Source: Aquiflexum balticum DSM 16537
Lineage (GTDB): Bacteria > Bacteroidota > Bacteroidia > Cytophagales > Cyclobacteriaceae
NCBI RefSeq assembly: GCF_900176595.1
Contig: NZ_LT838813.1
Location: 1,736,001 to 1,800,000 of the forward strand
DNA: 64,000 bases
Direction: 5' to 3'
Shown here piece by piece: positions 35,521-47,459 of this stretch. Position numbers and translations under genes: made by a program. Numbering within the stretch: position 1 is the first letter of the stretch; every line of letters starts with the position of its first letter. The notes beneath the pieces are model-generated. The model was not told where the DNA came from and ran no database searches. It saw only the letters and a program-made list of their open reading frames with translations.

Positions 35521-36825
35521 TTATTTTTTTCCGTATACCCTTACATAATCTATCAGCAATTTTTGGGAAGTCACAGATTCATCCATTCCCTGGGCACCGC
35601 CCCAGCCTCCGCCCATGGCCAGATTGAGAATAATGTTTTGAGGCTTATTGAAAGGCCACTCCAGTTCATTGGCTGTTTTATCATAAACATAGTATTGCTC
35701 GCCATTTACATAGCCCCTGATTTCTGTGGGTGTCCATTCCACCGCATAGGTATGAAACTCACCTGCAATATTTTTGACATCTATAGTACTGCTGATCTGG
35801 TTATTGATCTTGAAATAATAGGCAGGGGTGTGAACCGTGGAATGGGCAATTCCATCACCGGTTTCATTGTCGACTTCATAGCCAACTGATTCCATGATGT
35901 CTATTTCCCCACTGTATGGCCAACTTTTTTCATCTACATAATCATCTCCTAAAGTCCAGCCAGCAGCCCAGTTTCCTTTTTCCCGGGGGACCTTTGCCCT
36001 GAATTCGATTTTTCCATACAAGAAACTTACCTTTCCCCGGGTAGTCATCCTTGTTGATGTCCAATCCTGCCCCATATCATTTTTTCTGGCTTCTATGACC
36101 AATATGCCGTCTTCAATTCTTGCATTTTCCGATCTATTGTCTGTGTAATATTGGAGCTCATTGTTGCCCCAGCCCCAATTGCCAAAATCAAAAGTCCACT
36201 TGGACTCATCAATGGAATCCCCTTCAAATTCATCCGACCAAACCAATTCCCATTCTTGTCCATCCATATTTTGGGTGAGGCTTATGGGAGAAGAAGAATG
36301 TTCCTTCATAAGGGAAAAGGTTATTTTATCTATTACAACGGACCCTTTATCCACATGTAGTTTTATCTTATGCAATCCTTCGTTGAAAGGGCTTCCTTCG
36401 ACAAAAAATGCTTTAATATCCTCTGATGGTTCAATGTTGATCTTGCCGGTTACATCATATGTTCTTTGATCCTTATTGTCATAATAATCTTCAATCCATA
36501 CAACTGCCCCATCATCCGACTGGCCGGAAGCCAAAATCTCTACCCGATATCTACCCGCCTGCTCAAAATTTGCATCCAAGCCAATCCATTCGCCTTGCCC
36601 TAAAGATACAGTGCCCTTATCCTCGGAAATCTCCACACGACTGGGTCCTGAAACAGCATGTAGCGTTTCTGTTTCAACAATAAGTTGATAAGGTTTTTCC
36701 TCTGAAGATGCCTGTTCCAAGTCTTCTGTTTGGTTTGGACCGGGATTGCATCCAAAAACAAAGAAGACCAGAAAATAAATACCTAATTTAAATATTGATT
36801 GAGTAGAATTTGATTGATGTTTCAT
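35521..36825 (-). CDS. GH16 endo-beta-glucanase lipoprotein with CBM6-like domain
   Basis: A 434-residue lipoprotein (VFGC near residue 26). A beta-sandwich module of the CBM6 kind (about 48-170, EWIGLDANFEQAGRYRVEI) precedes a GH16 catalytic domain (about 185-434). The catalytic signature EIDIMES gives nucleophile Glu307, Asp309 and acid/base Glu312; the extra residue marks the beta-bulge, laminarinase-like subgroup. It is predicted to cut beta-1,3(4)-glucans at the cell surface. It lies 80 bp after the MFS porter and 53 bp before the phosphorylase-like gene, consistent with one glucan-use operon. Confidence 0.93.
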   Translation of the reverse strand: MKHQSNSTQSIFKLGIYFLVFFVFGCNPGPNQTEDLEQASSEEKPYQLIVETETLHAVSGPSRVEISEDKGTVSLGQGEWIGLDANFEQAGRYRVEILASGQSDDGAVVWIEDYYDNKDQRTYDVTGKINIEPSEDIKAFFVEGSPFNEGLHKIKLHVDKGSVVIDKITFSLMKEHSSSPISLTQNMDGQEWELVWSDEFEGDSIDESKWTFDFGNWGWGNNELQYYTDNRSENARIEDGILVIEARKNDMGQDWTSTRMTTRGKVSFLYGKIEFRAKVPREKGNWAAGWTLGDDYVDEKSWPYSGEIDIMESVGYEVDNETGDGIAHSTVHTPAYYFKINNQISSTIDVKNIAGEFHTYAVEWTPTEIRGYVNGEQYYVYDKTANELEWPFNKPQNIILNLAMGGGWGGAQGMDESVTSQKLLIDYVRVYGKK

Positions 36826-36905
36826 ACTGTTTTTATTTTCTAAATTATAATATCATTCTAAACACTATTTCATTGATTCTAAAGATCATATAAAAAAACC
36901 TTGGA

Positions 36906-38468
36906 TTAATGTTTGACCAGGAGTTTTTCCAACTCTTCCAATGATTTATTCTTAGTTTCGGGTACAGCCCAGATGACAAATATCAGTCCTGCTGCTGCAA
37001 AGAGACCATAAATCAAAAAGGTGTAGCTACTTCCAAAGGTATCAAGCTGCCAAGGGAAAAACTGTTGGACCATATAGCTTACGCCCGAATTGATAAATCC
37101 AACAAATGAAATCGCCGCGCCTTTTATATTTATTGGGAAAAGTTCGGAAAACAGTACCCACATTACAGGTCCTATTGAAATGGCAAAAGAAGCCACAAAA
37201 CCCAATATCCCGATCAGAATCAGTGTAGGATTCATCTGTATGGCGGCTGTGATCAGATTGGATTCAAAAGCGATTGCAGACTTATCTCCTAAAGTTGCCC
37301 TTATAGCCTCTTTGAAAGTCACGTCACTTGCAAAATTTACATCCATCAGTGGAGCTAATGATTCAGGACTGATTTCTGATGGAAGATCCGAAATGGATTC
37401 TTTGGTAAGCTGGTAATTGGCCGTACCAAATCCATAGGCCAATATGCCCATACTGATCGCAATTCCCAAAAGACCTCCAATCAGTAAAGGCCTTCTTCCC
37501 AGCTTATCTATAAACAAAATGGCCAAAACCGTAAAGACCAGATTGGTCAATCCTACTAAAATCGCTTGTATAAATGAAGCATCTGTACCTATTCCCGATT
37601 GCTCAAATATCATTGGTGCATAGAAGAACACAGAATTTATCCCTGTAATCTGTTGAAGAACTGCTACCACAATACCGATGGCTAGAACTTTTCTATATGC
37701 AGGTTTGAAGAATTCCATCAGACTGGCCTCGTCCTTTTTTTCATCTTCATGAAGACTTTTCATAGCTTCCTGAATCTGTTTTTCGGCGTCTTTGATATCA
37801 GTAAACTGCTTCATAATAGCCAAGGCCTGATCTGTCTGTCCTTTCATCACCAACCAACGCGGGCTTTTTGGTACAAAAAACAAGCCCCAATAAAACAGGA
37901 TGGCCGGAAGTAATTCAAGTCCCAACATCCATCGCCAGTTGTATTCATCAAATTTGAGATTCAAAGCCCAAGCGGATTCTGATTGACCAAATTTCAGAAT
38001 CAGGTAATTGGTGAAAAAGGCAACTGAAATACCAATCACAATATTGAGTTGGTTGAAGGAAACCATTCTTCCCCTCATTGTTGGTGGTGAAATTTCCGCA
38101 ATATACATTGGGGCCAAAATCAGGGATGCACCGACTCCCAAACCTCCTACCATCCTTGCGACCACCAAAATAAAAAAAGTCGGGGCCAATGCAGATCCAA
38201 TGGCACTGATGGCATATAGCATGGCTGCTATCTGAAGAACTTTCCTTCGACCGTATTTGTCTGACAAGGGACCGGAAAAAATCATGGCGAGGGTGGCAGT
38301 CAGAGTAAGTGAAGCCACTGACCAACCCAATTCAAGTTTGGTCAAGTTAAATTCCGGTTCGATAAATTTGACAACGCCGGAAATTACAGATGCATCAAAA
38401 CCCATCAAGAATCCCCCTAATGCCACGATTAGTGCAATTTTGATGGTGTAAATTTGGTTCTTAGTCAT
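36906..38468 (-). CDS. MFS sugar porter
   Basis: A 520-residue transporter with twelve predicted transmembrane helices. Sugar-porter family signatures include GFDASVISG in helix 1, the DKYGRR loop after helix 2, PMYIAEISPPTMRGR, PKSPRWLV between helices 6 and 7, and PETKNKSLEELE at the C-terminus. It is expected to import a mono- or disaccharide, probably with protons, across the inner membrane. As first gene of the operon with GH16 and a phosphorylase, it probably takes up glucan breakdown products (inference). ATG 38468. Confidence 0.93.
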   Translation of the reverse strand: MTKNQIYTIKIALIVALGGFLMGFDASVISGVVKFIEPEFNLTKLELGWSVASLTLTATLAMIFSGPLSDKYGRRKVLQIAAMLYAISAIGSALAPTFFILVVARMVGGLGVGASLILAPMYIAEISPPTMRGRMVSFNQLNIVIGISVAFFTNYLILKFGQSESAWALNLKFDEYNWRWMLGLELLPAILFYWGLFFVPKSPRWLVMKGQTDQALAIMKQFTDIKDAEKQIQEAMKSLHEDEKKDEASLMEFFKPAYRKVLAIGIVVAVLQQITGINSVFFYAPMIFEQSGIGTDASFIQAILVGLTNLVFTVLAILFIDKLGRRPLLIGGLLGIAISMGILAYGFGTANYQLTKESISDLPSEISPESLAPLMDVNFASDVTFKEAIRATLGDKSAIAFESNLITAAIQMNPTLILIGILGFVASFAISIGPVMWVLFSELFPINIKGAAISFVGFINSGVSYMVQQFFPWQLDTFGSSYTFLIYGLFAAAGLIFVIWAVPETKNKSLEELEKLLVKH

Positions 38469-38567
38469 ATGGTTATCTATTCAGGTTGTATTGATTAGTG
38501 TATATTTTTTGCAATTCATGTATTAAGAGTACTGCGGAAATAATTCGCAATGATTTTTTAAATGAAA

Positions 38568-38659
38568 AATAACCCCTGGCAATGCCAAAAAAAGCGCTTA
38601 AACCGACATGATTTTTTTTCGGTTTAGCGAATGAACTTTCCAAGAACAGGGGAGTTATT
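38568..38659 (-). promoter_or_regulatory. nested inverted repeats in the leader of the glucan operon
   Basis: The outer arms are AATAACCCCTG (38568-38578) and CAGGGGAGTTATT (38647-38659). The inner arms are CGCTTAAACCGA (38595-38606) and TCGGTTTAGCG (38619-38629). On the minus strand the inner hairpin is followed by CGCTTTTTTT, a terminator-like T-run. It lies 100-190 bp upstream of the MFS start codon. It could be an attenuator or structured leader, or an unrelated repeat. The function is inferred only. Confidence 0.45.
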
Positions 38660-41440
<2,781 letters not shown>

Positions 41441-41470
41441 TTTAAAATTCAATCTCCTTGAAGACTGGAT

Positions 41471-41504
41471 AGCTGCCCGCTTTTTTGGGCAGCTATTTTT
41501 TTTG
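41471..41504 (+). terminator. intrinsic terminator of katG
   Basis: A 9-bp stem TAGCTGCCC/GGGCAGCTA (41471-41479 and 41488-41496) with a T-rich loop and a T9 tail. It lies 31 bp after the stop. The following 230 bp up to 41737 show no gene. Confidence 0.95.
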
Positions 41505-41737
41505 TCAAGACTATTTCCTTACACTAGGAAAGGAAGCGGGGTCTTGGCGGAAATGATTCAACAAATTTACCGAAAATCCAAAAAACAGTATTTCGGAGAA
41601 AAATTAATGCCGGCATTTGATTTGACAAAATTTAGGCGAAGGGGGAATTTAAAATAGGATTTTTGATTTCTTTTGGTCCTAAATAACAGCCGCAACTCAT
41701 GATTGTGTTATAGAGTAAATTGTACTCTCTGACCCTT

Positions 41738-42241
41738 TTATTCTTTGCGAAATTTTAAATATCCTCCTGTAAAATATGAAATTGATGCATCACAACATGT
41801 TAAAAATCCGGAGCCTTTGAGTACAAGGGTATTTGGACTTAATTCTATTACCGAATAACTGTCTAAATAATCGTCCCCTCTAAATGTTAGTAGTTGGGAT
41901 TCCTCATTGTATTCCCAAGGTCCTGTTCGAAAAAAATTATTGGTTTCAAAACCAGGAGGACATTTTGGGTTGTTGCTTTCTCCTTTATATACAATCTTAC
42001 CTGTGCGGTCATCTAATAAAAATAGCACACTTTGTTTTTTGCATCCATTCCATTGAGAAAACAGGTTATTAGAAGCTTCCCCATCATTATTAATATCGCG
42101 AGGCACGCTATCATACCAATCCTCTAGTATCCACTCTCCTTTAATCAATGCTGAAGAATCATCATTGACTGTTGGCGTTTCTTCTGTGCAACTACTCATT
42201 GCGATCAGAAATGAAATTAAGCCGATCCTAAATTTTAGCAT
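41738..42241 (-). CDS. lipocalin-like lipoprotein
   Basis: A 167-residue lipoprotein (lipobox AMSSC, Cys18). The mature part opens with the IKGEWILEDWYDS motif typical of Bacteroidota lipocalin-like domains. A beta-rich region follows, with CKKQ, KCPPG and TCCDAS cysteines and a closing GGYLKFRK strand. It is predicted on the periplasmic or outer-membrane face. The ligand is unknown. It is monocistronic; ATG 42241. Confidence 0.75.
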   Translation of the reverse strand: MLKFRIGLISFLIAMSSCTEETPTVNDDSSALIKGEWILEDWYDSVPRDINNDGEASNNLFSQWNGCKKQSVLFLLDDRTGKIVYKGESNNPKCPPGFETNNFFRTGPWEYNEESQLLTFRGDDYLDSYSVIELSPNTLVLKGSGFLTCCDASISYFTGGYLKFRKE

Positions 42242-42641
42242 AATCTTGAATAAATTATTGTCCCTTTAGTTGTTTTGATCCGTGGGTTTATTTTAAATAG
42301 ATATATGTAATTCCACCAGTAAAATAGTAGCTCAAATGAATACAAGGAAAGATATTTAAATGGCCGTTGCTTTCGTAATCGCAAAGTTACAACTTTACTG
42401 CCATTCATTTAAAGAAAACGTCAAATCTTCTTCTTTCTCTTTTACACATTGTTCCAAATTTAAGAAAAGAGCTTAAATTAATGTCTATTCAAATGTAGCA
42501 GGTCCAATTTCTTTAAATTTAGTTTAAAGGATGGATTAACCCATAATTGTTATTGCCTACCAAAAAACTTCAGGTATATCATTTTTCTAAATTAAAGCCC
42601 GTATTATCCATCTTATTACGTGATGAGGAAGAAACTTTAAT
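42242..42641. other. intergenic region without recognised gene
   Basis: 400 bp of AT-rich sequence upstream of the lipocalin-like gene. No frame of coding character, no RNA gene and no clear hairpin is visible. It should contain the lipoprotein promoter. Confidence 0.4.
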
Positions 42642-43115
42642 TCAAATCCTCGCCATATATTTTTTCAACAATCCCCGCGATTGCTTTTGAATTTGCTTTT
42701 TCATAAGGGGAGTCCATCCTAGCAGCCAACCTTTCCAACCCAAAGCTTGTTTTGCCCATTTCCATACATCAAATCGATCAGTATGTTGGATGATTTTACC
42801 GTCTTTAAATTTGAAAGAGGCATTTATTTTATTGATCACTTTTCTTTTGTCCGGGCCAAAAATATATTCAGCTTGCCAAAATGCACTTCCTTTTTCGTTC
42901 TCAGCTTCCACATTGGAATAAGTGATTTTAATATTTCCCTTGCTTCTTTCAATGAGCATTCTCCACATGGCTTTGGCTTCCTCTCCTTTCAATTGCCCAA
43001 AAGCCGGATCTTCGAAGACAATATCATTGTGATAATGTGATACCATCTCAGCTGCTTTTCCTTTTGAAAATGCCTCATAAAAGGCTATTATGATTTTATT
43101 ATGCTTTTGTGACAT
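42642..43115 (-). CDS. NTF2/SnoaL-like protein
   Basis: A 157-residue protein of the NTF2-like cone fold. FYEAFSKGKAAEMVSHYHNDIVFEDPAFG is the standard opening, and KFKDGKIIQHTDRFD is the closing strand pair found in nuclear-transport-factor-2/SnoaL proteins. Such proteins bind small hydrophobic ligands or act as isomerases or hydratases; no specific reaction can be read. A basic C-terminal helix extends the fold. ATG 43115 replaces a TTG six bases upstream. Confidence 0.82.
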   Translation of the reverse strand: MSQKHNKIIIAFYEAFSKGKAAEMVSHYHNDIVFEDPAFGQLKGEEAKAMWRMLIERSKGNIKITYSNVEAENEKGSAFWQAEYIFGPDKRKVINKINASFKFKDGKIIQHTDRFDVWKWAKQALGWKGWLLGWTPLMKKQIQKQSRGLLKKYMARI

Positions 43116-43143
43116 AGCCAAAAGTTACAAAATATTTACCATC

Positions 43144-43214
43144 AATCTGTGCTAATACGGGAAATGCAGGGTTAATAAATTTTCATTCACAGATTTCACG
43201 GATTCTCACAGATA
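43144..43214. repeat. detached copy of the GxxExxY-associated repeat module
   Basis: AATCTGTGCTAATACGGGAAAT, then TTCACAGATTTCACGGATT and CTCACAGAT, repeats the module flanking the GxxExxY gene at 14-15 kb. No GxxExxY gene is present here; it sits between two minus-strand genes. Confidence 0.6.
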
Positions 43215-43324
43215 GACAATTGGATTCTTCCTGGTTTCAATTCACCCTTGGGATTGTTAAAGAACCTACGCCGGATATTGAAAATATTTCTTTGCGCCTT
43301 TGCTGGAACAAACCAAAAAACCTT

Positions 43325-44455
43325 TTAATCAAAAAACATATGGTACATTTCCATGAGGGGCAACTCTTCCAAAACTTCTTTTTGTGAAACACCCTCAATT
43401 TCAGCCCATCTGACCAATCTGACTTTTCCATCCGCAATCTCAATTCCGGAAATACTGTCATCACTGAAACAGCAGCAACCGGCATTGAAATATGTTGGCC
43501 GGTATTTTGGTAATTCGGCATCACCAAGTGTGCACTGACTGGGATGCCTTTCGATTCTATTCTCCAATTCATGGATCAATTCCTGGTTTCCCTGAATTTT
43601 GGCCTCAGCTAATTGCTCTTTCAAAACTTTGATATGACTGTAAGAATGAAAAATAGGCTGGTGGGTATGCCCAGTCACCAAAACCAGATTTTTTTGTTGC
43701 TGACTCCATTCGTACATTAATTTATTGTGCAGCGTTTTTTCTTTTTTAGCTACAGCAGGGGTGTTGATATTGATATCCAAAAAAGACTGTAATGGTCCCC
43801 AAATATAGGCTACAATCCAAATGGAGAACTTGCTTCCGTCACTGCGCTTGTCACCCTGATGTCCATGTGTACAGAATACATCGATATATTCCCCATTTGC
43901 GTATTTCACCCGCACTACGATTCCTCCATAAATATTTATGGCTTTGTCATAAATTTCCCTAAGGTACATTTTTGAAAAGGGATCTATTTTCCAAAACAAG
44001 TCATGGTTACCATAAATTTTAAAGAAAGCATTTCGATCAATAAATTTCTTTTCAGCCTCGAAAGTTGCTTTGTTATGCTGCATGATGGAAAAGATGTTGA
44101 ACTTCCAGAATTCTTCCGAATCACCTAAATTCACATAAAAAGCTCCCTTTTCATTGTAATAATCAAGTGCCGCCAAGTAGTTTTTTTCCGCATTTCGGAA
44201 TTCATCCCTTCCTTTTCGGTTGCCCTTGTGTACATCACTCAGGATGATAAAGTCATTGACCCGCATATCCAAGTGGTACAATGCCCCGTCGGCTGGATTT
44301 GGGTTTTGGGTGATGTCCTCATAGATTTCGGTCAGTCTCTTAAACACAAATTCCCTATCTGGAGAAGTAGATACTTTTTTGGAAAACCAGATGATCGGCT
44401 TTCTTAGTACATAAACAATTGGAGCTTTGATCCAAGCTAACAACTTTTCCAACAT
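43325..44455 (-). CDS. calcineurin-like metallophosphoesterase
   Basis: A 376-residue two-metal phosphoesterase. All core motifs are present: DVHKGN, GDSEEFW, GNHDLFW, FCTHGHQGD and GHTHQP. The first 45 residues form a hydrophobic/basic helix (AWIKAPIVYVLRKPIIWF) that may attach it to the inner membrane. A CCCFSDDSISG loop near the end is distinctive. The substrate is unknown; UDP-diacylglucosamine hydrolase-like or nucleotide substrates are possible. ATG 44455. Confidence 0.88.
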   Translation of the reverse strand: MLEKLLAWIKAPIVYVLRKPIIWFSKKVSTSPDREFVFKRLTEIYEDITQNPNPADGALYHLDMRVNDFIILSDVHKGNRKGRDEFRNAEKNYLAALDYYNEKGAFYVNLGDSEEFWKFNIFSIMQHNKATFEAEKKFIDRNAFFKIYGNHDLFWKIDPFSKMYLREIYDKAINIYGGIVVRVKYANGEYIDVFCTHGHQGDKRSDGSKFSIWIVAYIWGPLQSFLDININTPAVAKKEKTLHNKLMYEWSQQQKNLVLVTGHTHQPIFHSYSHIKVLKEQLAEAKIQGNQELIHELENRIERHPSQCTLGDAELPKYRPTYFNAGCCCFSDDSISGIEIADGKVRLVRWAEIEGVSQKEVLEELPLMEMYHMFFD

Positions 44456-44552
44456 TAAACAGCTTGTTAAAAATGGGTATTGGGTATGGGATACAAATTA
44501 TGGATTTTTATTTATTTGAACCCAGTTTTGTGTGTGCAATTCACCAATGAAT

Positions 44553-45956
44553 TTAAGGTTCAATCAATACCCTGTAGGAATCGTAAAGAATCAGGATGTC
44601 TTCCACGTAATTCACTGCTAAATGACCCTTGGCATAACCGCTTTTCACGACCGGATCCAAATAGTAGTCAGGATTTGTTTTCAGTTTCAAAAAGTGGGAT
44701 ACATCATTCCAAATCTGCGGGTTTTTACTGTATTTTCTTGTAAGCTTCCAAGCATCAAGGACGTGCCCATGCCCTACGTTATAGGAAGCTAAAATGAATT
44801 TGATTCTTTCATTATTTTCCGGAACCCGCTCTCTCCAAAATTTATCCAGGTATTTGAGGTAGTTTACCCCTCCCATAAGACTTTCCAAAGGGTCGTTGGG
44901 ATTTTCGACTCCAAACCTTTCTAATGTGACAGGCATCAATTGGAGCAGCCCTGTAGCTCCTGCATAAGAAGTTGCTGTGGTGTCAAATCTGGATTCTTTG
45001 TAAATCAACGAAGCCAGCAATCTCCAATCCCATCCCAGATTATCAGCACCTTTTTTAATTATATCATCGAAGGGAGAAATACTGTTGCCTGCCAGTGATG
45101 AAAAAGGACTGTTTGTTCTAAAATAGCTGTTCTTGGAATTTTGAAAATATTTGGCGTAAAGTGTTCTGATGTATCCCGTCTTGTCTTTACTTTTTATCCA
45201 TTTATTGATTTCTTCCTCCAATAACGGTGAATTTTTTCTTATAGCCCACGCAACATCTTCCTTAGGGCTAATTTCCATATTAATGTCCAGATCAGGGTAA
45301 TAAGTTGAATTGACCAAGGCAACCACCTTGTCGACTACGGTATATTCTATTTCATCTTTTACTACTCTGTTGATGAAATAATCACTATCCCCTTTTTCTT
45401 CAATGATACTAAAAGAAATTCCCAGATTTCTTTGAAGGGAGCAAAGTTGCGATTTAAATATGGCGTCTTTCTGAATAAAAACTGTTTTATCTTCCAGTTC
45501 AATTGGTTTGGTCAAAGCGTCTGACCTTTTTTGCTGAACCAATACAGTGCCCATACTCCCTAATGGCACAGTGAAATTAGCAAATTTCTTTCTTTCCTCA
45601 CTGACAGCAAAATTCATGGCGATGATATCTGCCTTCCCTTTGTTCAATAATTGAAATGCTTCCCCAATATCAGATTTGATAATCAGATGCAACCTGACCC
45701 CTAAAGTTGAGGCAAGATTCTTCAACAGCTCAAATTCATAGCCCATCCTTCGGCCACGATATATGTAATAACTTGTAGAGGAATTATCCACAATGGCACG
45801 GATAAAGCCTCTTTTTTTGATTTCATCTAAGTCCAGTTGTGCCGGATTTTCCCAGAAATCCTCTTCCACATTTTCTGTTCTTTCTAAAAATGAACATTGA
45901 AATCCAAAAATTGAAAATACCAATAAAAGTAGTAGGCTGATAACTGTTTTTTTCAT
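44553..45956 (-). CDS. MltF-type membrane-bound lytic murein transglycosylase
   Basis: A 467-residue lipoprotein (GFQC, Cys21) with two domains. One is a solute-binding-protein-3-like module (about 45-265, YYIYRGRRMGYEFELLKNLA). The other is an SLT lysozyme-like module (about 285-410) with catalytic Glu321 in IYKESRFDTTATS, followed by GATGLLQLMP and ASYNVGHGHV. This is the MltF architecture: it cleaves the MurNAc-GlcNAc bond with 1,6-anhydro product formation, with the binding module regulating activity. ATG 45956 is chosen over an upstream TTG, as it gives a proper signal peptide. Confidence 0.92.
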   Translation of the reverse strand: MKKTVISLLLLLVFSIFGFQCSFLERTENVEEDFWENPAQLDLDEIKKRGFIRAIVDNSSTSYYIYRGRRMGYEFELLKNLASTLGVRLHLIIKSDIGEAFQLLNKGKADIIAMNFAVSEERKKFANFTVPLGSMGTVLVQQKRSDALTKPIELEDKTVFIQKDAIFKSQLCSLQRNLGISFSIIEEKGDSDYFINRVVKDEIEYTVVDKVVALVNSTYYPDLDINMEISPKEDVAWAIRKNSPLLEEEINKWIKSKDKTGYIRTLYAKYFQNSKNSYFRTNSPFSSLAGNSISPFDDIIKKGADNLGWDWRLLASLIYKESRFDTTATSYAGATGLLQLMPVTLERFGVENPNDPLESLMGGVNYLKYLDKFWRERVPENNERIKFILASYNVGHGHVLDAWKLTRKYSKNPQIWNDVSHFLKLKTNPDYYLDPVVKSGYAKGHLAVNYVEDILILYDSYRVLIEP

Positions 45957-46115
45957 CCTTTGACTGCCACCTAAGCGACTTTGTTCTTTGCAAATATCGA
46001 ACAAAGCAAATTATATACCAAACTTTTTTGGTTACGAAATACATTTTTATGTATAAAAAAATTGAATAAAGCCTTTTCTGCTACAATAAGCGGGTTTTTG
46101 GGATTGAATTATTTT

Positions 46116-47459
46116 TTAAAATCCCAAGCGAAATTCCTCAAAACTTTCCTGAAAATATATTCTGCCTGACAGCCTCATCAATTCAATCTCCATTTCTTTG
46201 ATATTAAAAAGGGCAGTAAGCAACCTGTTTTCAGCTGTAAGAAGGTTGACCTGGGCATCTCTGAATTGGAGATAGTCGGAAATTCCCAACCTGAATCGCT
46301 CCAAGGCAATGTCGGCATTCTCTATGGCAGTTTTATAATTTGAATATTCAATATCCAGTAATTTGATATTGGTATTATAGGTATTATAAGCTCGCTGAAT
46401 ATCAGATACCATTAATATTTCAAGGTCCTGCAAAGCATATTCAGCATTTAGCTTTTCGACCCTGGCGTTTTGGATTCTTCTATTGAGTGTAAAGCCGCTG
46501 AATAAATTGAGTGAGGCTGTTAGTCCATAGTTAAAGCCTGTCCTTTGGTTTAACAATAGGAAACCCGCTTCAGAGGTAAATGTGTTTCTGTTAAAAGATG
46601 CATTAAGATTTATTTGAGGAAGTCTTTCAGCCTGTGTTTCCTTTAGTGCCAGAAAGGCAACATTTTCCATTCGCTGGGTTGCCAGGTATTGTTTGTTATT
46701 CAAATAGGCATTTTCCAGGAGATCTTCCAAAAGAAGGTTCTTATCTACAGTAATGGTATCTTTGACAGAAAATTCTCTGTCAGGTGTAAGAGCTAAAAGT
46801 TCATTGAGATTGATACGTGCGTTCTGAATAATCAGGTCTTGGTTTACCAATAGGGATAAATCCGAATTGTAATCGACCTGAGCGGTCAAATAGTCTCTTT
46901 TTCCGGCACCCCCCAAATCATATTGTGCCTTGGCAATATCTAATCTTGATTGGGACAATTCAAGGGTAGTTTCCAGAACTTTGTGGCGCTGAAGTTCCAA
47001 TACCAATCTATAATAGGCTGAAGAAATTGCCGCTACAGTATTTTCCACCAAGACTTTTGCCTGCAATTCACTGACTTCGGCTAACTTGCCCAATCGCTGA
47101 ACAGTAAAAATAGCTTCAGGTCTAAACCCGTAAAACCCCACTAGAGAATAGTTTTCATTTTCAGTTCTTGCCCCGGGAATCTCATTGGGTTCAGGAGAAT
47201 TTGCAAATTGCTGCTTAACATCATCCTTATTAAAAGAATTAAGAAAATTTCCTGTCAGGGTTGGCATAAAAAAAGTACCTACTCCGATCTTGACATCCCG
47301 TTCTGCGATGACTACATTATTGGACGCAATCTTGATACCATAATTCCTTTCAAGACCTATGAGCACTGCTTTTTCCAAGTCAAGAGGTTCTGTTCCTTGG
47401 GCAAATACAAATGAAAAGCTAAGTCCAGTAAGGGCGAATGTTAAAAGTAGTTTTCTCAT
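46116..47459 (-). CDS. TolC-family outer-membrane efflux protein
   Basis: A 447-residue outer-membrane factor with signal peptide (FSFVFAQ) and two long alpha-helical repeats of the TolC trimer barrel. Typical repeat ends are YDLGGAGKRDYLTAQVDYN and FRLGISDYLQFRDAQVNLL. It forms the exit duct of the RND pump encoded directly upstream. Its ATG overlaps the permease stop by one base (TAATG), so the two are translationally coupled. Confidence 0.95.
   Translation of the reverse strand: MRKLLLTFALTGLSFSFVFAQGTEPLDLEKAVLIGLERNYGIKIASNNVVIAERDVKIGVGTFFMPTLTGNFLNSFNKDDVKQQFANSPEPNEIPGARTENENYSLVGFYGFRPEAIFTVQRLGKLAEVSELQAKVLVENTVAAISSAYYRLVLELQRHKVLETTLELSQSRLDIAKAQYDLGGAGKRDYLTAQVDYNSDLSLLVNQDLIIQNARINLNELLALTPDREFSVKDTITVDKNLLLEDLLENAYLNNKQYLATQRMENVAFLALKETQAERLPQINLNASFNRNTFTSEAGFLLLNQRTGFNYGLTASLNLFSGFTLNRRIQNARVEKLNAEYALQDLEILMVSDIQRAYNTYNTNIKLLDIEYSNYKTAIENADIALERFRLGISDYLQFRDAQVNLLTAENRLLTALFNIKEMEIELMRLSGRIYFQESFEEFRLGF

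Noticed and set aside
43237-43572. 111-codon minus-strand frame
   Set aside because: It overlaps the metallophosphoesterase C-terminus in another frame and shows no protein features.
46095-46125. Hairpin GGGATT/AATCCC at the tolC-like stop codon
   Set aside because: No T-run follows on the minus strand and the stem overlaps coding sequence, so a terminator is not supported.
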